From NCBI RefSeq assembly GCF_040115645.1, contig NC_089543.1, positions 1,798,001-1,862,000 of the forward strand: 64,000 nt of DNA. Direction: 5' to 3'. The position numbers were made by a program, and so were the translations under genes. Of the stretch, positions 63,119 to 64,000 are shown one piece after another (position 1 is the first letter of the stretch; the number at the start of each line of letters is the position of its first letter). Below the pieces are notes generated by a model that worked only from the letters and a program-made list of their open reading frames with translations, was not told where the DNA came from and searched no databases. The stretch is from Euwallacea fornicatus (Eukaryota > Arthropoda > Insecta > Coleoptera > Curculionidae).

Positions 63119-64000
63119 CTGAAACAATATTTCGGGATTTATAGCCCATACAGAAATAAATTAAGACTAATGCCTGTTACATTTAGGACTGTATAGTGAC
63201 CATTGTGTTGTATGCTTGGCCATATACAGGATGGTCAGCACACGTGAAGTTCCAAGCCAAATCGCTATTAATTAAAGAGAGACTATTTATTATACTAATT
63301 TCTTGAATAAATGAGTTCATCATAAAAATGCAATATGAAATTACTCACTTTGTCTTAAAAGAGCTAATTAAAAAATATATTTTTGTTTTCGCTATAGAGG
63401 AACTGGAAAAATAGCGTTAAGGATAAATTTGTTTGAAAACTCTCAGTCCAAATCCATCTATAAAATGAACCAACGTTCCGAGAAGCTCCAAAAAAACGAC
63501 ATAGTATATCCGTTGCTTTTTCTATTAGGAAAGTGTGCGAGAATCGGTAACAGGTAAGCTTTCAATCAGGTGTTTAACAAGAAACTAGTTAATTAAATTG
63601 GTTCATCAGTGCATCGCGAGTTATTCCCCAATAACAGTGACTATAACAGTGATTAAAAAACCGTAGTAATTGAACCGTGAATATAAGGGCTTGATTGAGC
63701 CATTTGTTATTTTTCACGAAACGTTTGACTGGCCACAGATTAACAGATGTATTTATCCAAAACATATCTCTGATATTTCAACACCTGCTTGAGTTTTTTT
63801 TTAATGATTGCCGTTTATAACGATTTATTACGTCAAACTAGCTAGTGAATGAGTAAAAGATGTTTAACCCTCCAATTATACGTATAATTAGGAAATTTAG
63901 ATCATAAACATTTCTTGCAAACTTTTAAGCCTTAATTGCTATATGGAATAAATCTATGTTGTAAATTACTAAGGTGTCTTTTAATGTGATCACAAATGAA
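63119..64000 (-). other. alpha6 intron, partial
   Basis: Sequence upstream of the Cys-loop exon. The next exon toward the gene start (loop A/D region) is not present before the window ends, so the intron exceeds 880 bases. Confidence 0.65.

Overview
This window is AT-rich eukaryotic DNA from an insect-type genome. Its recognisable coding content is two ligand-gated ion channel genes on the minus strand. Both are insect nicotinic acetylcholine receptor (nAChR) subunits of the Cys-loop family. They were identified by joining exons across consensus GT/AG splice sites and comparing the products with remembered subunit sequences. No database search was run, and the insect order cannot be fixed from the sequence.

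Layout. (1) 3-338, plus strand: last coding exon of an unrecognised gene that enters from the left. (2) 339-7381: intergenic, with several transposon-like inverted repeats. (3) 7382-28763, minus strand: a complete beta1-type nAChR subunit gene of ten coding exons. The exons join in frame to 518 codons plus stop, from signal peptide to the beta1-type C-terminus. Its largest intron (17807-28425) holds a cluster of small foldback repeats, and the intron at 8019-12359 holds a 1.1 kb element with very long inverted arms. (4) 28764-43444: intergenic, with the presumed beta1 promoter, diverged direct repeats and two inverted-repeat elements. (5) 43445 to beyond 63118, minus strand: the 3' five coding exons of an alpha6-type nAChR subunit gene, covering part of the ligand-binding domain to the stop codon. 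The N-terminal part lies outside the window. Its 13.3 kb last intron carries most of the mobile-element debris: two copies of an element with a decayed DDE/D transposase, a 0.9 kb long-arm foldback element, a probable solo LTR and a degenerate tandem array.

The two receptor genes lie head to tail, about 14.7 kb apart. Their products are subunits of fast cholinergic channels in insect neurons. beta1-type subunits supply the complementary (loop D) face of the agonist site and are a neonicotinoid target. alpha6-type subunits carry the vicinal cysteines of alpha subunits and are the spinosyn target. Residues at known resistance positions appear wild type.

No rRNA, tRNA, CRISPR array or prokaryotic feature was seen. 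The most unusual content is the beta1-alpha6 linkage and a set of CAGGG-ended, TA-flanked inverted-repeat elements, some with arms of 300-400 bp.
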